Shown here: positions 1 to 8,491 of the stretch, in pieces
Layout of the letters: each line of letters starts with the position of its first letter
Numbering within the stretch: the stretch's first letter is position 1
NCBI RefSeq assembly: GCF_029531655.1
Contig: NZ_JANRMI010000002.1
Location: forward strand, 248,001-312,000
DNA length: 64,000 bases
Direction: 5' to 3'
Origin: Bdellovibrio svalbardensis
GTDB taxonomy: Bacteria; Bdellovibrionota; Bdellovibrionia; Bdellovibrionales; Bdellovibrionaceae
Position numbers and translations under genes: made by a program
Notes under the pieces: generated by a model
Database searches by the model: none
What the model was told of the DNA's origin: nothing
Seen by the model: the letters and a program-made list of their open reading frames with translations, nothing else

Positions 1-1520
1 GCCAAGAAAGATAGAACTGAGAATGTCAGACCCATTCCCTCTAGTTTTCTGTGAGTGGCTTTGGTGATTTCATTGTAGCCAGAGCGAGAAACCTCTTGAG
101 CCTCTGGAGCCGTTTGTGGCGGAGCCATTTTGATTGTTTTAAAGATGTTGTAACACATCATCAAGAAACCAACGATGTACAGAGTTCCGCCGAGCGCGCG
201 CACCCAATACAACGGCACAATACGCACTACAGTTTCGATGAAGTCTGGGTAAACCAATGTTCCATCTTTAGCAACTGCTCTCCACATCAAGCCTTGTGTG
301 ATTCCGGCAGTAACCATTGAGATGTAATAAAGAAGGACGCCTGTCAGACCAATCCAGAAATGATTCTCCAACAGTTTCTTGGAATACAATTCAGTTTTCC
401 AAAGACGTGGCACGAGATAGTAAATCATCCCGAAGACCAAGAATCCATTCCAGCCCAAAGTTCCGGAATGCACGTGACCGACAATCCAGTCTGTATAGTG
501 ACCCAAAGCGGAAACAGATTTGATTGAAAGCAAAGGTCCTTCGAATGTCGACATTCCATAGAATGTTAAGGCTGCGACAAAGAATTTAATCAGCGGCTCC
601 GTACGCAACAAATGCCAAGAGCCTTTCAAGGTCAAAAGACCGTTGATCATACCACCCCAAGAAGGCGCCCAAAGCATGATCGAGAAAATCATTCCCAATG
701 TTTGCGCCCATTCAGGAAGGGAAGTGTAAAGCAAGTGATGGGGGCCAGCCCAGATGTAGATGAATACCAAGGCCCAGAAGTGGACAATCGATAAACGGTA
801 AGAGTAAACCGGGCGATTCGCCGCTTTTGGGACATAGTAATACATCAAGCCCAAGAACGGAGTGGTGAGGAAGAACGCCACTGCATTATGGCCATACCAC
901 CATTGTACCATGGCATCTTGGATGCCGGCATACACAGGGTAAGAGTTCATCATGCCCACAGGAATTTCGATTGAGTTCACAATATGCAAAACAGCAATCG
1001 TAATGATTGTCGCAATATAGAACCAAATAGCCACATACATATGCTTTTCACGGCGTCTGCGGATGGTCATGAAGAAGTTGATCGCAAAAACCACCCAAAT
1101 AACCGCGATGGCAATATCGATTGGCCATTCTAGCTCTGCGTATTCTTTAGATTGGGAGTAACCCAGTGGCAAAGTGATGGCAGCGGCAACAATGATAAGC
1201 TGCCAGCCCCAGAAGTGGATCTTGGATAGCAGATCCGAAAACATGCGGGTTTTCAAAAGTCTTTGTGATGAATGATAAATTCCGGCAAAGATCGCATTTC
1301 CACCAAAGGCAAAAATAGCAGCATTGGTATGCAAGGGACGCAGACGTCCAAAGGTGATCCATTCCAAATTGGCATTCATTGGCCAATAGGCAAGTTGAAG
1401 TGCTGCAATCAATCCGAATACAAAGGCGGCGAGGGCCCAGATCATCGTTGCAAGAGTGAATTTTTTAACAATATCGTCATCGTAGAATATTCTTTCGATG
1501 ACATTCCCTGAAGTATTCAC
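1..1520 (-). CDS. ccoNO: cbb3-type cytochrome c oxidase, fused subunits I/II (CcoNO), 3' end missing
   Basis: Catalytic core of the high-affinity cbb3 terminal oxidase in the inner membrane, which reduces O2 to water and pumps protons. The frame starts at GTG 1520 behind an AAGGAA ribosome site, 2 bases after the ccoS stop, and stays open to the left edge (505 complete codons). The N-terminal part is CcoN-like: RPLHTNAAIFAFGGNA lies near residue 45, followed by hydrophobic segments. The last roughly 20 codons read HRKLEGMGLTFSVLSFL, which resembles the start of CcoO (mono-haem subunit II), so the two subunits are fused with no stop between them. CcoNO fusions are known in other bacteria. The CcoO haem site and any ccoP lie outside the window. 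Confidence 0.93.
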   Translation of the reverse strand, partial: MNTSGNVIERIFYDDDIVKKFTLATMIWALAAFVFGLIAALQLAYWPMNANLEWITFGRLRPLHTNAAIFAFGGNAIFAGIYHSSQRLLKTRMFSDLLSKIHFWGWQLIIVAAAITLPLGYSQSKEYAELEWPIDIAIAVIWVVFAINFFMTIRRRREKHMYVAIWFYIATIITIAVLHIVNSIEIPVGMMNSYPVYAGIQDAMVQWWYGHNAVAFFLTTPFLGLMYYYVPKAANRPVYSYRLSIVHFWALVFIYIWAGPHHLLYTSLPEWAQTLGMIFSIMLWAPSWGGMINGLLTLKGSWHLLRTEPLIKFFVAALTFYGMSTFEGPLLSIKSVSALGHYTDWIVGHVHSGTLGWNGFLVFGMIYYLVPRLWKTELYSKKLLENHFWIGLTGVLLYYISMVTAGITQGLMWRAVAKDGTLVYPDFIETVVRIVPLYWVRALGGTLYIVGFLMMCYNIFKTIKMAPPQTAPEAQEVSRSGYNEITKATHRKLEGMGLTFSVLSFL

Positions 1521-1522
1521 GG

Positions 1523-1672
1523 TTAGTTCCTTTCGTGTTCGTCTTTTAACATTCGGTGTGCAGGTGTCTCGAGGTCATCAAACTGACCTTTGGATGTGGC
1601 CCAGAGGAAGGCTGAGACAAAGCCAATTCCTAAAATTAAAGCCATGGGAATCATCAAAATCAAAATATTCAT
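1523..1672 (-). CDS. ccoS: cbb3 oxidase maturation protein CcoS
   Basis: A 49-residue single-span membrane protein needed for haem/copper cofactor insertion into the cbb3 oxidase. It has one hydrophobic helix (residues 3-24) followed by the family signature SAFLWATSKGQFDDLETP and a short charged tail. Its ATG overlaps the ccoI stop as ATGA (1669-1672), and it ends 2 bases before the GTG of ccoNO, so the three genes are translationally coupled. Length and sequence match CcoS well. Confidence 0.93.
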   Translation of the reverse strand: MNILILMIPMALILGIGFVSAFLWATSKGQFDDLETPAHRMLKDEHERN

Positions 1673-3987
1673 TTAAGCCCCCACAAAGAGGACAAGATAA
1701 TAATCACGGAGCTGATCGGCATTAAGATCGCGGCCATCATGGGATTGATAAATCCAGATAGAGCCAGCACAGCACCCAGAGTATTGTAGATGAGAGAAAT
1801 TGATAAATTGCGAATCAAAACTTTGCGTGCTTGTTGAGCAAGGGCGATCAAATCTAAAAGTGGCATGAGTCCGCCACGGGTGAAATAGACATCAGCGCTT
1901 TGCAAACTCAAGTCAACGCTTCCTTTCACGGCTATTCCCACATCGGCCTGCTGCAGGCAGAGTGAATCATTGGCTCCGTCGCCAATCATACAGGTCTGTT
2001 TATAGCGTTCAAGAATATCTTTTTTGTCTTCAGGGAAAAGCTCGGCGAAACATTGCCCCTCAGGAATATGACAGGATTGTGCAACAGATTTGACGCGAGA
2101 CTTTCTATCACCCGAGAGCAGAAAGCTGTTAAGTCCCAAAGAATGAATTTTTGCCACAACTTCGGGGGAGTCTTTGCGAAGTGAGTCGACAAAGTAAAGA
2201 CGGCAAAGACTTTCGTGATTCTTAAAAACTTCAATACCCAGTTCCGAGTCATGAGTGGTTTCCGATAAATGGCGAATTTCATAAAGATCTTCGTCAATCA
2301 AACCGCGCACACCTTTTCCCAGGATTTCTTGGGCCTCTTTAATTTCATAAAGAGTCTCGTCATTCTTCCACGCCTTGCGAAGAGCAAAGGCGATCGGATG
2401 ATAAGAATGAGCTTCCAAGCTCAAGATGATTTTTTGTAGATCAGCAGGAATTACAGTCGGGGCCGTGTGCACCAGGCTTAAGGCGCCTTCAGTCAGAGTG
2501 CCGGTTTTATCGAAGAAAATATTTTTAACAGCGAGTATCCGCTCCAGACTGTTCGCATTCTTGATCAACATGCCCATGCTTTGCGCTTTTTTTAACGCAA
2601 GGCCAAGAGTGAGGGGCGAGCCAAAGGCCAAGGCGCAAGGGCAGGCCAGGACAATTAATGCTAAAGATCTGTTAAAGGCTTCAGACGGATCGACAAAGAA
2701 GTAGATTGCGAAGAAAAGAATCGCCGTCGCAAAGACGGTGACAATCAGTTTTTGTGCCAAGCGATCGGTTAAAGTGACAAAGTTGCTTTTTTGATAGGCC
2801 TGTTGATCAAGTTGTTTGAACAATTGACCAACACGGCTTCTTTCGAAGTTGGTAAGTGCTTTGATTTCAATTTTATCATTTAAAACTTTACTGCCGGCAA
2901 AAAGAGTCATGCCTTGGGTGAAATCTTTAGGAAGAGATTCCCCATTGTAAAGTGACATATCAAGACTGGCACGCACGGAGATCAGTTCGCAATCAACGGG
3001 CAATGTTTGACCAGACTTAACCAGCAAACGATCTTTGGGAGCGATCTTATTCCAAGGAATGAGTTCGTTGTCCATGGTGCCGATGGCGCCGATGGAGCCA
3101 GTGCCGATAGCGCCGATGGCGCCAGTGCCGATGCGTAAATATTTTTCCCCTTGAAAAAGAGAAGAGGCGCGAGCGGGAGCCAGATAATTTTGCTGTACGC
3201 GTTTTAACAGATAGCGCGCGCTCAAAATAAAGAACATAAAGCTCGCCGTGCTATCAAAGTAAATGGACCCGTCGCCGCGAATTAAATTGTAGGTTGAAAA
3301 TGAAAAGCCAGTGAGCAGAGCTATCGTGATTGGAAGATCCACATTGGCGATCTTGTATTTGAGTGAGTTCCAAGCTCCTTGATAGAAAGGGACTGCACTG
3401 TAAAGTAGAATTGGAAGAAAGAGCAGGAAGCTGATCCAGTTGAAAGTCACCGCGAAAGATCCAGCCAACCCTGCGTAAACCGGAATCACAAAAAGCATGG
3501 TGTTACCGGCACAAAAACCAGCAACGGCAATACGCATAAGGAAACGTCTATTTTCCAGTTTGTATTTTTCCTGCAAGTCATCTTGGGGGCTGAGCAGGCT
3601 GGGTTTGTAGCCAAGCTCCTGTATGGCTAGAGCCACATTTCCCAATGAAGCGCTGTCATCGAGATTGATGGCCACAGTGGATTGGCCAAAGTTCACTCGG
3701 GCGTTTGAGACGCCTTCGCAAAATTGCGGTAGTTTCTCAAGTAAATGCACGCAAGAGGAGCAGTGCAGGCCTTCCGCAAAAAAGAGGAAGTTGTAGTCAG
3801 TGCCCTGAGGTTGACGATAAAGATTGCGGAAGTCATTTTGGTCTAAATACGAATAAGGGTTCTCAATAGGGCGCGCGAGGGAAGAGTGAGTTTTCTGATC
3901 GAGGATCTCACAGGCAGTGCAGCAATAAGTTGCGCCCTCAGTGAGCGCTCCACAATATTGGCAATTCTGTTTATCTACCACTTCCAT
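1669..3987 (-). CDS. ccoI: copper-translocating P-type ATPase CcoI (FixI type)
   Basis: A 772-residue inner-membrane P1B ATPase that supplies copper for cbb3 assembly. Order of parts: Cys-rich N-terminus (CQYCG and YCCTAC), heavy-metal domain with CSSC, membrane spans, actuator domain, metal site CPC (about residues 446-449), phosphorylation motif DKTGT (about 491), HP motif and GDGAND hinge. Two oddities are visible. The actuator loop reads NGES (about 347) where TGES is usual. A 24-nt repeat encodes two copies of IGTG(A/S)IGA around residues 286-304. ATG 3987 follows a GAGGA site. CcoI context (ccoS and ccoNO directly downstream) separates it from the detoxifying CopA type. Confidence 0.93.
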   Translation of the reverse strand: MEVVDKQNCQYCGALTEGATYCCTACEILDQKTHSSLARPIENPYSYLDQNDFRNLYRQPQGTDYNFLFFAEGLHCSSCVHLLEKLPQFCEGVSNARVNFGQSTVAINLDDSASLGNVALAIQELGYKPSLLSPQDDLQEKYKLENRRFLMRIAVAGFCAGNTMLFVIPVYAGLAGSFAVTFNWISFLLFLPILLYSAVPFYQGAWNSLKYKIANVDLPITIALLTGFSFSTYNLIRGDGSIYFDSTASFMFFILSARYLLKRVQQNYLAPARASSLFQGEKYLRIGTGAIGAIGTGSIGAIGTMDNELIPWNKIAPKDRLLVKSGQTLPVDCELISVRASLDMSLYNGESLPKDFTQGMTLFAGSKVLNDKIEIKALTNFERSRVGQLFKQLDQQAYQKSNFVTLTDRLAQKLIVTVFATAILFFAIYFFVDPSEAFNRSLALIVLACPCALAFGSPLTLGLALKKAQSMGMLIKNANSLERILAVKNIFFDKTGTLTEGALSLVHTAPTVIPADLQKIILSLEAHSYHPIAFALRKAWKNDETLYEIKEAQEILGKGVRGLIDEDLYEIRHLSETTHDSELGIEVFKNHESLCRLYFVDSLRKDSPEVVAKIHSLGLNSFLLSGDRKSRVKSVAQSCHIPEGQCFAELFPEDKKDILERYKQTCMIGDGANDSLCLQQADVGIAVKGSVDLSLQSADVYFTRGGLMPLLDLIALAQQARKVLIRNLSISLIYNTLGAVLALSGFINPMMAAILMPISSVIIILSSLWGLK
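3076..3132 (-). repeat. 24-nt in-frame tandem repeat inside ccoI
   Basis: Two 24-nt units differing at two positions, plus a partial third, built from GCCGAT/GCCAGT blocks on the plus strand. They encode IGTGAIGA-IGTGSIGA-IGT in the CcoI actuator region. The period is a multiple of three, so copy-number change would keep the frame. I see it as a local slippage-type expansion. Confidence 0.85.
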
Positions 3988-4021
3988 AGCTTGTCCTCTG
4001 TGATCACTATGGATGAGGCTT

Positions 4022-4035
4022 ATACTTTAAAGTAT
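4022..4035. promoter_or_regulatory. 14-bp perfect palindrome before ccoI
   Basis: ATACTTTAAAGTAT lies in the 72-bp gap between the FNR-like regulator gene and ccoI, about 35-50 bp upstream of the ccoI start. It is not the TTGAT-N4-ATCAA FNR consensus. It could be a regulator-binding site or an AT-rich coincidence. I saw no separate clear promoter hexamers. Confidence 0.3.
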
Positions 4036-4059
4036 GATCGGAGTCATGGCCTTGCTAAA

Positions 4060-4767
4060 TTACACCCCGGGAGGAGACGCGCGAATTTTGAGCTTTTCTT
4101 TCTCTAAAATGCGAATACTTCGACCATCTGTCTGGTCGATGAGTCCTTCTTTTTCAAATTGAGCCAGTGTGCGAATAACTGTCTCAGGGGTTGTACCAGC
4201 CCACTGCGCAATCTCGCGACGAGTCCAATTTTGGTGCGTGAAGTGATCTTGTAAAAACAAGAGGGCCTCAGCAATTCTCTCGGCCGCCCCTTTATCCATC
4301 TGGCCCATCCACTTTTCCTCGGCAATCCGAAGGTCCTTGGAGATATGATGAAGAAGTTTGAGGGCCATCTCAGGATGAGTGGTGAAGAGATTCATGATGT
4401 CGGCTTTTGAAATGAAACAAAGTTCGCAGTCTTCCACCGCAATTGCCGAAGCATGATAAGGCTCATTAGCAAAAAGGGAGCGATATCCCAACGCGGCTCC
4501 TGGTCCCATAAGACGCAGGGTGTGTGCAGCACCCGAAGGTGATGTTACTTCCAACTTCACCAAGCCACTTTGAATAGTGAAAATCCCAAGTGGATCGTTA
4601 TCCGCATAGAAAATGACCTGACCACTCTTAAAACGACAGGTGACCTTTGCTTTTTGGATGACATCAATAGCATCAGGAAAAGAGCACAGAAGACTTTCGT
4701 CTTTCATGTCACAAAATTGACAATTGGTCGTAGCGTGTTTCGGGCAGTCGGTCTTTGGCGTGGACAT
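4060..4767 (-). CDS. Crp/Fnr-family regulator with FNR-like cysteines
   Basis: A 235-residue transcription factor. It has a cyclic-nucleotide-binding-like sensor fold (about 45-150), a dimerisation helix and a C-terminal winged helix (about 182-207, TRREIAQWAGTTPETVIR). N-terminal cysteines are C8, C16, C19 and C28, and C114 falls where E. coli FNR has its central cluster ligand (C122). This suggests an oxygen-labile 4Fe-4S cluster, although the C19-C28 spacing is longer than in FNR. I chose ATG 4767; an upstream ATG at 4794 would add nine residues. It sits upstream of ccoI-ccoS-ccoNO, which fits oxygen-dependent control of the cbb3 oxidase. A plain Crp-like or FixK-like role remains possible. 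Confidence 0.85.
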   Translation of the reverse strand: MSTPKTDCPKHATTNCQFCDMKDESLLCSFPDAIDVIQKAKVTCRFKSGQVIFYADNDPLGIFTIQSGLVKLEVTSPSGAAHTLRLMGPGAALGYRSLFANEPYHASAIAVEDCELCFISKADIMNLFTTHPEMALKLLHHISKDLRIAEEKWMGQMDKGAAERIAEALLFLQDHFTHQNWTRREIAQWAGTTPETVIRTLAQFEKEGLIDQTDGRSIRILEKEKLKIRASPPGV

Positions 4768-5037
4768 AAACCTAGAGTAACAAACAATCTCCATCTTCCG
4801 TAGAGAAAACGCACATTGGTATGGTGCTCTCCATCTAGATGTCCCTTTGCGTTAGGTAGATGGGGTGAGGATCCAGGGTCCAGTTGTCGGTAGCTTAACA
4901 AAAGTCTAACAATATTCCATTTGCCAATAGTCTTAGGTCTGTTTCTAATAGGGCATGTTCCGCACAGCAACAGGATGTTGTTGGCGAGAACAAAAAAGAA
5001 AACCAAATTGAACAGCTCTAGATGGACTTGGAGACGT

Positions 5038-5928
5038 ATGCATAAGCTTCTTCTCGTGTTAGCGATCAGCGCGATAGTTTCAAACACTCACCAAGCTTCA
5101 GCTCAGGAAGAGCAGAAATTGGGATCAAATCCTCGCTTTGACGACTACTATACAGTTTCCGATGTCGACATGGCGTCAGAGCAAGTGAGTCATCAAGACA
5201 CCATTAAGAAAATTGGCAAAGAAATCGACCCCCTGCAGTCGGCGCAAAATCTTTTTCTGGAAGCTCCAGAGTGGATGGCGGAGTTAAAAGCTAAAGTTCT
5301 GTCTCTGCTTCAGTTCGATCATCACAATGAGAGCTACGGCGATGTGAATGAACCGTACAACCGCAGCAAGCATTTTGGTGGATGGATTAACGATAAAAAC
5401 GATGACACTTGCTATAACACTCGAGCCAAAGTTTTGATTCGAGATTCTAAAACACCGGTCACGGTCAGCTCCAGTGGTTGCACGGTGGTTGCGGGTTCTT
5501 GGGATGAGCCTTATACAGGCAATCAATTGACCAAAGCCAGCGATATTCAAATTGATCACTTTGTTCCTTTAAAAAACACTTACATCAGCGGTGGCTGGCG
5601 CTGGGATTTCCGTAAACGTTGCTTGTATGCGAACTTTTTGGGTAACAGCTTTCATCTGATTTCTGCGGATGGTCCACAGAATATGAAAAAGAGCGACCGA
5701 ACGCCTGAAGAGTATATGCCTCCGAATAAAGCTTATGCGTGCCAGTATCTGGAACAGTGGCTCAAGGTGAAATTGATCTGGGAATTAGGTCTGACGCCGC
5801 CAGAAAAACAAGCCGTGGTGTCGCTGATTGAGCAAAATCACTGCGATCTTTCGAAATTCAATTACTCTGCTCAAGATTTGCAGCAGCAAAGAGCCTTTAT
5901 GGCTGACAATATGAATCTCTGTCAGTAG
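5038..5928 (+). CDS. secreted HNH-type nuclease (DUF1524/GmrSD C-terminal-like)
   Basis: A 296-residue exported protein. The signal peptide runs to about ASA-Q (residue 22). The C-terminal half carries the pattern of DUF1524 HNH nucleases: IDHFVPLKN with D173-H174, then N215 and D220-R221 in NMKKSDRTP. This family usually holds one Mg2+ and cuts DNA. Four or more cysteines suggest disulfides outside the cytoplasm. ATG 5038 follows GGAG at good spacing; an upstream in-frame extension to 4921 would place charged residues before the signal and was rejected. It is the first gene of a tight run with the ADP-ribosylglycohydrolase (9-bp gap). Likely role: digestion of extracellular or prey DNA (inferred). 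Confidence 0.85.
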   Translation: MHKLLLVLAISAIVSNTHQASAQEEQKLGSNPRFDDYYTVSDVDMASEQVSHQDTIKKIGKEIDPLQSAQNLFLEAPEWMAELKAKVLSLLQFDHHNESYGDVNEPYNRSKHFGGWINDKNDDTCYNTRAKVLIRDSKTPVTVSSSGCTVVAGSWDEPYTGNQLTKASDIQIDHFVPLKNTYISGGWRWDFRKRCLYANFLGNSFHLISADGPQNMKKSDRTPEEYMPPNKAYACQYLEQWLKVKLIWELGLTPPEKQAVVSLIEQNHCDLSKFNYSAQDLQQQRAFMADNMNLCQ

Positions 5929-5937
5929 TACAGAGGA

Positions 5938-6861
5938 ATGTCAGAAGCGCAAATCAGACAAGATAAAGTTTTAGGAATGTTGTGGGGGCTGCACGCCGGA
6001 GATTCTCTGGGAGCCCCTCTTGAATTTTTGCCCCCATCAGAGTCGTGGAATTCTCAAACTGAAATTGTCGGCGGTGGGAAGTTCAATTGGAAAGCCGGCG
6101 AAGCGACGGATGACACGGATCTGATGCTTTGTGTGATGCGTGCCATTCAAAGTTCTTCGCAATTTTCATTCGATATTTTGAAAAGGGAGATGCTGGCCTG
6201 GTATGCCAGCAATCCGCCGGATATCGGGACGACGACGATCAAAGGTTTGAAAAATCTGGCGGCAGACCTTCCTCTACGTGACTGTGGCTTTGTGAATAAT
6301 GATTTCCAGGGAAATGGCTCGATCATGCGGGTGGCTCCCATGTGCCTTCTGGATGAGCAGGTCACCACCCACTATCAAGGAGAAACGATCGTCTCATCAT
6401 TGACGGACGTTTTGATCACACAAACCAAAATGACCCATGGACATCAGCACTGTGTCGATTGTGATTTGGTTTTTGTCGCGGCTCTTAAAGCGGCCTTGGC
6501 GGGGAATGGGAAAAATGAAATCTTCGCCGTTGCTGTCGAAAAAGCCAAAGAAGTTTCACCGTTGATTGCGGAACGTCTTCAGGGGTTGTTGTCACTTCCC
6601 TGGGAGCAGCTTCCAACTTCTGGATTTTGCGTAGATACATTGTGCGCAGGCCTTTATGCCTTTATGAATTACAATTTTCTTGAAGAATCTCTGGTGGCTG
6701 TCATCAATCGCGGTGACGATTCAGATTCTTGTGGAGCCGTGGCAGGGGCGCTTTGTGGTGCCTTTCATGGCAGCGCGGCGATTCCGGCAAGGTGGCTTAA
6801 CAAATTAGAATTTAAAGAAGAAATCCAACAACTGGTGAACGCTTTTTTTGGACAGCACTAA
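5938..6861 (+). CDS. ADP-ribosylglycohydrolase family protein (DraG/ARH-like)
   Basis: A 307-residue cytosolic protein with no signal peptide. It shows the binuclear Mg2+/Mn2+ site motifs of the family: GDSLGAPLEF near the N-terminus, ATDDTDL (about 57-63), and a C-terminal GDDSDSCGAVAGAL. These enzymes remove ADP-ribose from proteins or small molecules. The ATG lies only 9 bases after the nuclease stop, with AGAGGA abutting it, so translation may be coupled. No ADP-ribosyltransferase or nitrogenase gene is nearby, so the substrate is unknown. Confidence 0.87.
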   Translation: MSEAQIRQDKVLGMLWGLHAGDSLGAPLEFLPPSESWNSQTEIVGGGKFNWKAGEATDDTDLMLCVMRAIQSSSQFSFDILKREMLAWYASNPPDIGTTTIKGLKNLAADLPLRDCGFVNNDFQGNGSIMRVAPMCLLDEQVTTHYQGETIVSSLTDVLITQTKMTHGHQHCVDCDLVFVAALKAALAGNGKNEIFAVAVEKAKEVSPLIAERLQGLLSLPWEQLPTSGFCVDTLCAGLYAFMNYNFLEESLVAVINRGDDSDSCGAVAGALCGAFHGSAAIPARWLNKLEFKEEIQQLVNAFFGQH

Positions 6862-6885
6862 ACTTTCCTGAGTAGTATAGAGTTC

Positions 6886-8175
6886 ATGACATACACAACG
6901 ATTGAACTCCTCGGTGCTATTTTCTTCGGTCTTGCGGTTATTCACACATTTTTGGTGGGCCGTATTCTTGCTTTGTCTCATCATTTTCCGAAGGATTCGA
7001 TGTGGAGTAATACACTTCATCTTCTGGGGGAAATCGAGGTTGTCTTTGCCATTTGGGCGTCGCTGTTTATGGCCGTCTATATTGGCGTCGAAGGTTGGAA
7101 AGCGGCGATTGCCTATCAAAAGTCATTAGATTTCATTGAACCGTTTTTTATTTTTGCGATCATGGTGGTCTGTTCAACCAGACCTATCTTGACAGCGGCT
7201 CGTCAGGGAATTTTGGCATTGAGCACTTTGGTTCAAAAAGTTTTTAGAACACCAGCTGTTCTTACGGATCTGATCATCATTTTGATTGTTGGCCCATTGA
7301 GTGGCAGTTTTATCACTGAGCCTGCGGCGATGACGGTTACGGCCTTCTTGTTAAATTCAATGTTGCAAAAAGAAACGAGCAAATTGATCTACGCGTTGAT
7401 TGCAGTTTTGTTCGTTAACGTCTCTATTGGCGGAGCTTTAACACCTTTTGCAGCGCCGCCGATTCTGATGGTGGCAACGAAGTGGAATTGGGACTTTCAA
7501 TTTATTCTCTCTAATTTTGGCTGGAAGAGCGCTCTTGCCGTGACAGTGAATGCCTTTGGATTGATTTTGATCTTCAGAAAACAGTTCCAGGAAAGCTGTA
7601 TCACTTTACGAGAAGTCGAACAGCGTTTAGCGTCGGGCCACGCCGAAATTCCATGGGCGGTGACTTTGGTGCATTTGGCTTTCATGGTGGGAATCGTCGC
7701 CACGGCTCATTATCAAAATGCCTTTATGGGATTGTTTTTGCTTTTTATGGGTGTTGCCAGTGTGACTCTTCGCTATCAAGATCAACTTCGTCTTAAAGAG
7801 AGTCTTTTGGTATCCATGTTTTTGGGCGGAATCATCCAGTTCGGAGCATTCCAAAAATGGTGGTTGGCGCCGCTGTTGGGAAGCATGAATGAGATTTTGT
7901 TATTTAAAGGTGCTGTCGCTTTAACCGCAATTACCGACAATGCCGCTTTGACATATTTGGGGTCGCAGGTCGAAGGTTTGTCTGACGCAAGTAAATATGC
8001 TTTGGTCGGGGGAGCTATTGCTGGTGGTGGTTTGACTATTATTGCCAATGCTCCAAATGCAGCCGGGTATTCTATTTTGAGCCAAAAATTCCCCGGTGGT
8101 ATCAAACCTTTAAACCTTTTATTGGCGGCCCTTGCTCCGACCGCAGTCGCGATCGCATTTCTTTGGTTACTTTAG
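6886..8175 (+). CDS. putative Na+/H+ antiporter family membrane protein
   Basis: A 429-residue polytopic inner-membrane protein with about ten or more hydrophobic segments. The start resembles the 'putative Na+/H+ antiporter' family PF07399: IHTF near residue 20 and HLLGEIEVVFAIWA near 46-59. Conserved polar stretches inside membrane segments (ITEPAAMT, ITDNAALTYLGS, IANAPNAAG) resemble ion-transporter reentrant motifs. It follows the ADP-ribosylglycohydrolase by 24 bp and is probably the last gene of that run. Ion and direction of transport are not shown by the sequence. Confidence 0.75.
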   Translation: MTYTTIELLGAIFFGLAVIHTFLVGRILALSHHFPKDSMWSNTLHLLGEIEVVFAIWASLFMAVYIGVEGWKAAIAYQKSLDFIEPFFIFAIMVVCSTRPILTAARQGILALSTLVQKVFRTPAVLTDLIIILIVGPLSGSFITEPAAMTVTAFLLNSMLQKETSKLIYALIAVLFVNVSIGGALTPFAAPPILMVATKWNWDFQFILSNFGWKSALAVTVNAFGLILIFRKQFQESCITLREVEQRLASGHAEIPWAVTLVHLAFMVGIVATAHYQNAFMGLFLLFMGVASVTLRYQDQLRLKESLLVSMFLGGIIQFGAFQKWWLAPLLGSMNEILLFKGAVALTAITDNAALTYLGSQVEGLSDASKYALVGGAIAGGGLTIIANAPNAAGYSILSQKFPGGIKPLNLLLAALAPTAVAIAFLWLL

Positions 8176-8210
8176 GGGAGCAATTTTCAAAAAATATTTT
8201 TATTGCCCTC

Positions 8211-8239
8211 TAGACAAGGCAAAAACGCTTCGCTATTCT
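8211..8239 (+). promoter_or_regulatory. sigma70-like promoter for a very short gene
   Basis: TAGACA (8211-8216, one mismatch to TTGACA) and TATTCT (8234-8239, two mismatches to TATAAT) are separated by exactly 17 bp. The predicted start near 8246 is about 11 bp before a perfect AGGAGG ribosome site. Confidence 0.6.
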
Positions 8240-8267
8240 AGCACCATCTTTACGAGAGGAGGACATT

Positions 8268-8330
8268 ATGATTTTCACTGCATTGTTAAAATTGCTAAAA
8301 TCGATGGACCTCCTACATTCGGCTTTTTAG
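8268..8330 (+). CDS. possible 20-residue amphipathic peptide
   Basis: ATG 8268 lies 5 bases behind a perfect AGGAGG (8257-8262) and downstream of a well-spaced promoter. It opens a 20-codon frame, MIFTALLKLLKSMDLLHSAF, ending at TAG 8330. The peptide is Leu/Lys-rich and would form an amphipathic helix. I do not recognise it. It could be a small membrane-active peptide, a leader peptide, or the 5' end of a decayed gene; the 160 bp downstream up to 8491 carry no clear frame. The support is the initiation signals, not homology. Confidence 0.45.
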   Translation: MIFTALLKLLKSMDLLHSAF

Positions 8331-8491
8331 CTTCACTGTTTTTAGAGTCACAGTCTTATAAAAGATAGAATATAAAAGACTAACTCTCTTGATGTTCCCC
8401 CAAAATAACCGACGAAGTCTCGGGATCTAAAAAATCTTTCTGACGGAATCGAAAATTAAATTAAAAAATTCTTCCTTTGAATTGGATTCTT

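Noticed and set aside
4947-4960. AATAGGGCATGTT occurs upstream of the 5038 gene and again before oxyR (about 58455)
   Set aside because: A 13-base match between two places is expected many times by chance in 64 kb, so it is not evidence of a shared control element.
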